Shown one piece after another: positions 62,703 through 64,000 of a stretch of DNA of 64,000 nucleotides (position 1 is the stretch's first letter; each line of letters opens with the position of its first letter). The stretch spans positions 1,550,001-1,614,000 of the forward strand of contig NC_015678.1 of NCBI RefSeq assembly GCF_000164675.2. The letters run 5' to 3'. This stretch comes from Streptococcus parasanguinis ATCC 15912. GTDB lineage: Bacteria; Bacillota; Bacilli; Lactobacillales; Streptococcaceae. Both the position numbers and the translations under genes were made by a program. The notes beneath the pieces are model-generated. The model did no database searches. It was not told where the DNA came from and saw only the letters and a list, made by a program, of their open reading frames with translations.

Positions 62703-63920
62703 ATGAAGAAAAAATTATTTGCTACAATCTTGTTGAGTACAGTTGCCTTGTCACAAGGTGCTGTGGTGGCTGGTGTGTCAGCTGACTCCACAGATGATAA
62801 GATTGCTGCTCAAAATAACAAAATCAATAGTATTAACCAACAACAACAAAGTGCACAAGCTCAAGTAGATCAAATTCAAGGTCAAGTATCCGAAATTAAA
62901 AAGCAACAAGCGGATCTTCAAGCTGAAAATGATCGATTGAATGAGGAATCAGAAAAATTGTCTGCTGAGATTGATGAGTTATCAAAAAATATTGTTGCTC
63001 GTCAAGAATCGCTTGCAAATCAAGCACGTAGTGCTCAAACGACAGGAACTGCTACAAGCTACATTAATGCGATTGTGAGTTCTGGTTCTTTAACAGAAGC
63101 TATTTCACGTATTTCTGCTATGAATGAAATTGCAGATGCTAACAACAAGATGTTGCAAGAGCAAAAGCGTGATAAAGAAGATATTGCTCAGAAACAAAAA
63201 GAAAATAATGATGCCATCAATACTGTTATTGCAAACAAACAGCAATTAGAAGATGATGCGCAGGCTTTGACTACAAAAGAAGCTGAATTGAAAGTGGCAC
63301 AATTGAACTTGGCGGCTGAAAAATCGACTGCTGAAAATGAAAAGAATGCTTTGTTGCAACAAAAAGCTGAGGCTGAAAAAGCAGCGGCAGCGGCAGCAGC
63401 AGCTGAAGCAGCTTACCGTGCTAAACAACAAGAACAACAGGCTGCTGTGAAGGCTTCTGCTAATACGACTCTTCAAGCACAAGTACAGGCAGCAGCACAA
63501 ACACCTGCTACGGCTTCAGCAGCACAACCAGTTGCTCAAACTCAAGCAACAGCTCAAGCGGCAACTGTTTCTCGTCAAACATATAGTTCATCTGCATCAT
63601 CTTATCCAGTTGGTGAATGTACTTGGGGTGCGAAGACATTGGCTCCATGGGCTGGCGATTACTGGGGTAATGGTGGTCAATGGGCAGCAAGTGCAGCAGC
63701 AGCTGGTTTCCGTACTGGATCTCAACCACAAGTTGGTGCGATTGCATGTTGGAATGATGGTGGTTATGGACACGTAGCTGTTGTTACAGCCGTTCAATCT
63801 ACAACAAGTATCCAAGTCTCTGAGTCTAATTATTTAGGTAATCGTAGTATTGGTAACTACCGTGGATGGTTTAATCCAGTTAATGCTCAAGGTACTGTTA
63901 CTTATATCTATCCAAACTAA
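62703..63920 (+). CDS. pcsB: Peptidoglycan hydrolase PcsB (CHAP domain)
   Basis: 405 residues from the ATG at 62703, with aaaggg upstream; the open frame before it includes no signal sequence. Signal peptide (about 1-27, GVSA), a long coiled coil (about 30-250), an Ala/Gln-rich linker with Q-A-A repeats, and a C-terminal CHAP domain with Cys in GECTWG and His in GHVAVV. FtsEX controls it at the septum to split daughter cells. Its coding has higher GC in the Ala-rich linker than its neighbours. Confidence 0.95.
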   Translation: MKKKLFATILLSTVALSQGAVVAGVSADSTDDKIAAQNNKINSINQQQQSAQAQVDQIQGQVSEIKKQQADLQAENDRLNEESEKLSAEIDELSKNIVARQESLANQARSAQTTGTATSYINAIVSSGSLTEAISRISAMNEIADANNKMLQEQKRDKEDIAQKQKENNDAINTVIANKQQLEDDAQALTTKEAELKVAQLNLAAEKSTAENEKNALLQQKAEAEKAAAAAAAAEAAYRAKQQEQQAAVKASANTTLQAQVQAAAQTPATASAAQPVAQTQATAQAATVSRQTYSSSASSYPVGECTWGAKTLAPWAGDYWGNGGQWAASAAAAGFRTGSQPQVGAIACWNDGGYGHVAVVTAVQSTTSIQVSESNYLGNRSIGNYRGWFNPVNAQGTVTYIYPN

Positions 63921-63930
63921 GAATAACATT

Positions 63931-63961
63931 GAAGTAGAACATTAGTTCTGCTTCTTTTTTT
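63931..63961 (+). terminator. Terminator of pcsB
   Basis: gaagtagaac-atta-gttctgcttc followed by a T run, 11 bases after the stop codon. Confidence 0.88.
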
Positions 63962-64000
63962 GAGAGAATTTAGGTAGTGATAGTTTTTGTATTTTCCATA

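Overview
This window is a low-GC Firmicutes chromosome segment centred on the replication origin of a Streptococcus. The gene order rpsD, dnaB, rplI, gdpP, mnmG, mnmA, sdaAB-sdaAA, ecfT-ecfA2-ecfA1, pgsA, recF, guaB, trpS, comDE, rlmH, htrA, parB, dnaA, dnaN, ychF, pth, mfd, divIC, tilS, hpt, ftsH, comX, rrn, mreCD, pcsB is the one known from the mitis/sanguinis lineage. I cannot fix the species from reading alone. Almost all genes left of dnaA (about 37.6 kb) are on the minus strand and almost all to its right are on the plus strand, as expected for replication leaving oriC in both directions.

Layout. 1-0.8 kb: divergent YhgE/Pip (partial) and TetR regulator. 0.9-11.2 kb: rpsD, a TPP-riboswitch-controlled thiamine-precursor ABC transporter, a Veg-family protein, dnaB, rplI, gdpP, mnmG, a NUDIX enzyme. 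11.3-17 kb: MarC protein, mnmA, two secreted LysM proteins, the serine dehydratase operon, a HAD phosphatase. 17-23 kb: one long minus-strand operon yfmF-yfmH-rodZ(short)-pgsA-ecfA1-ecfA2-ecfT. 23-32 kb: yaaA-recF, guaB, trpS, an ABC-F protein, a YfhO membrane protein. 32-35 kb: tRNAs, the competence two-component system comDE, tRNA-Arg, rlmH. 35-40.5 kb: htrA, parB, dnaA, dnaN with three clusters of DnaA boxes (oriC). 41-52.3 kb: ychF, pth, mfd, rqcP, divIC, a 42-codon gene, a beta-lactamase-like protein, tilS, hpt, ftsH. 52.6-61.2 kb: tRNA-Glu, comX, a decayed IS30-family element, a full 16S-tRNA-Ala-23S-5S operon and 18 tRNA genes. 61.3-64 kb: mreC, mreD, pcsB.

Themes. Chromosome replication and segregation (dnaA, dnaN, dnaB, parB, three parS-like sites), cell-wall elongation and division (mreCD, shortened rodZ, divIC, pcsB, LysM proteins), competence (comDE, comX) and translation (rRNA, tRNAs, modification enzymes). 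Regulators whose sites can be read include CiaR (htrA; LysM/sda region), WalR (pcsB), TPP riboswitch (thi operon) and DnaA (dnaA, htrA).

Most notable: (1) the comC pheromone gene that normally sits between tRNA-Arg and comD is absent; (2) an unassigned palindrome TTKACA-N4-TGTMAA recurs about ten times, almost only outside or at the very ends of genes, between 3.5 and 36.6 kb, often in pairs spaced 21-22 or 31-32 bp; (3) RodZ lacks its whole extracellular part; (4) parB appears to have a leaderless promoter built on one of those palindromes.
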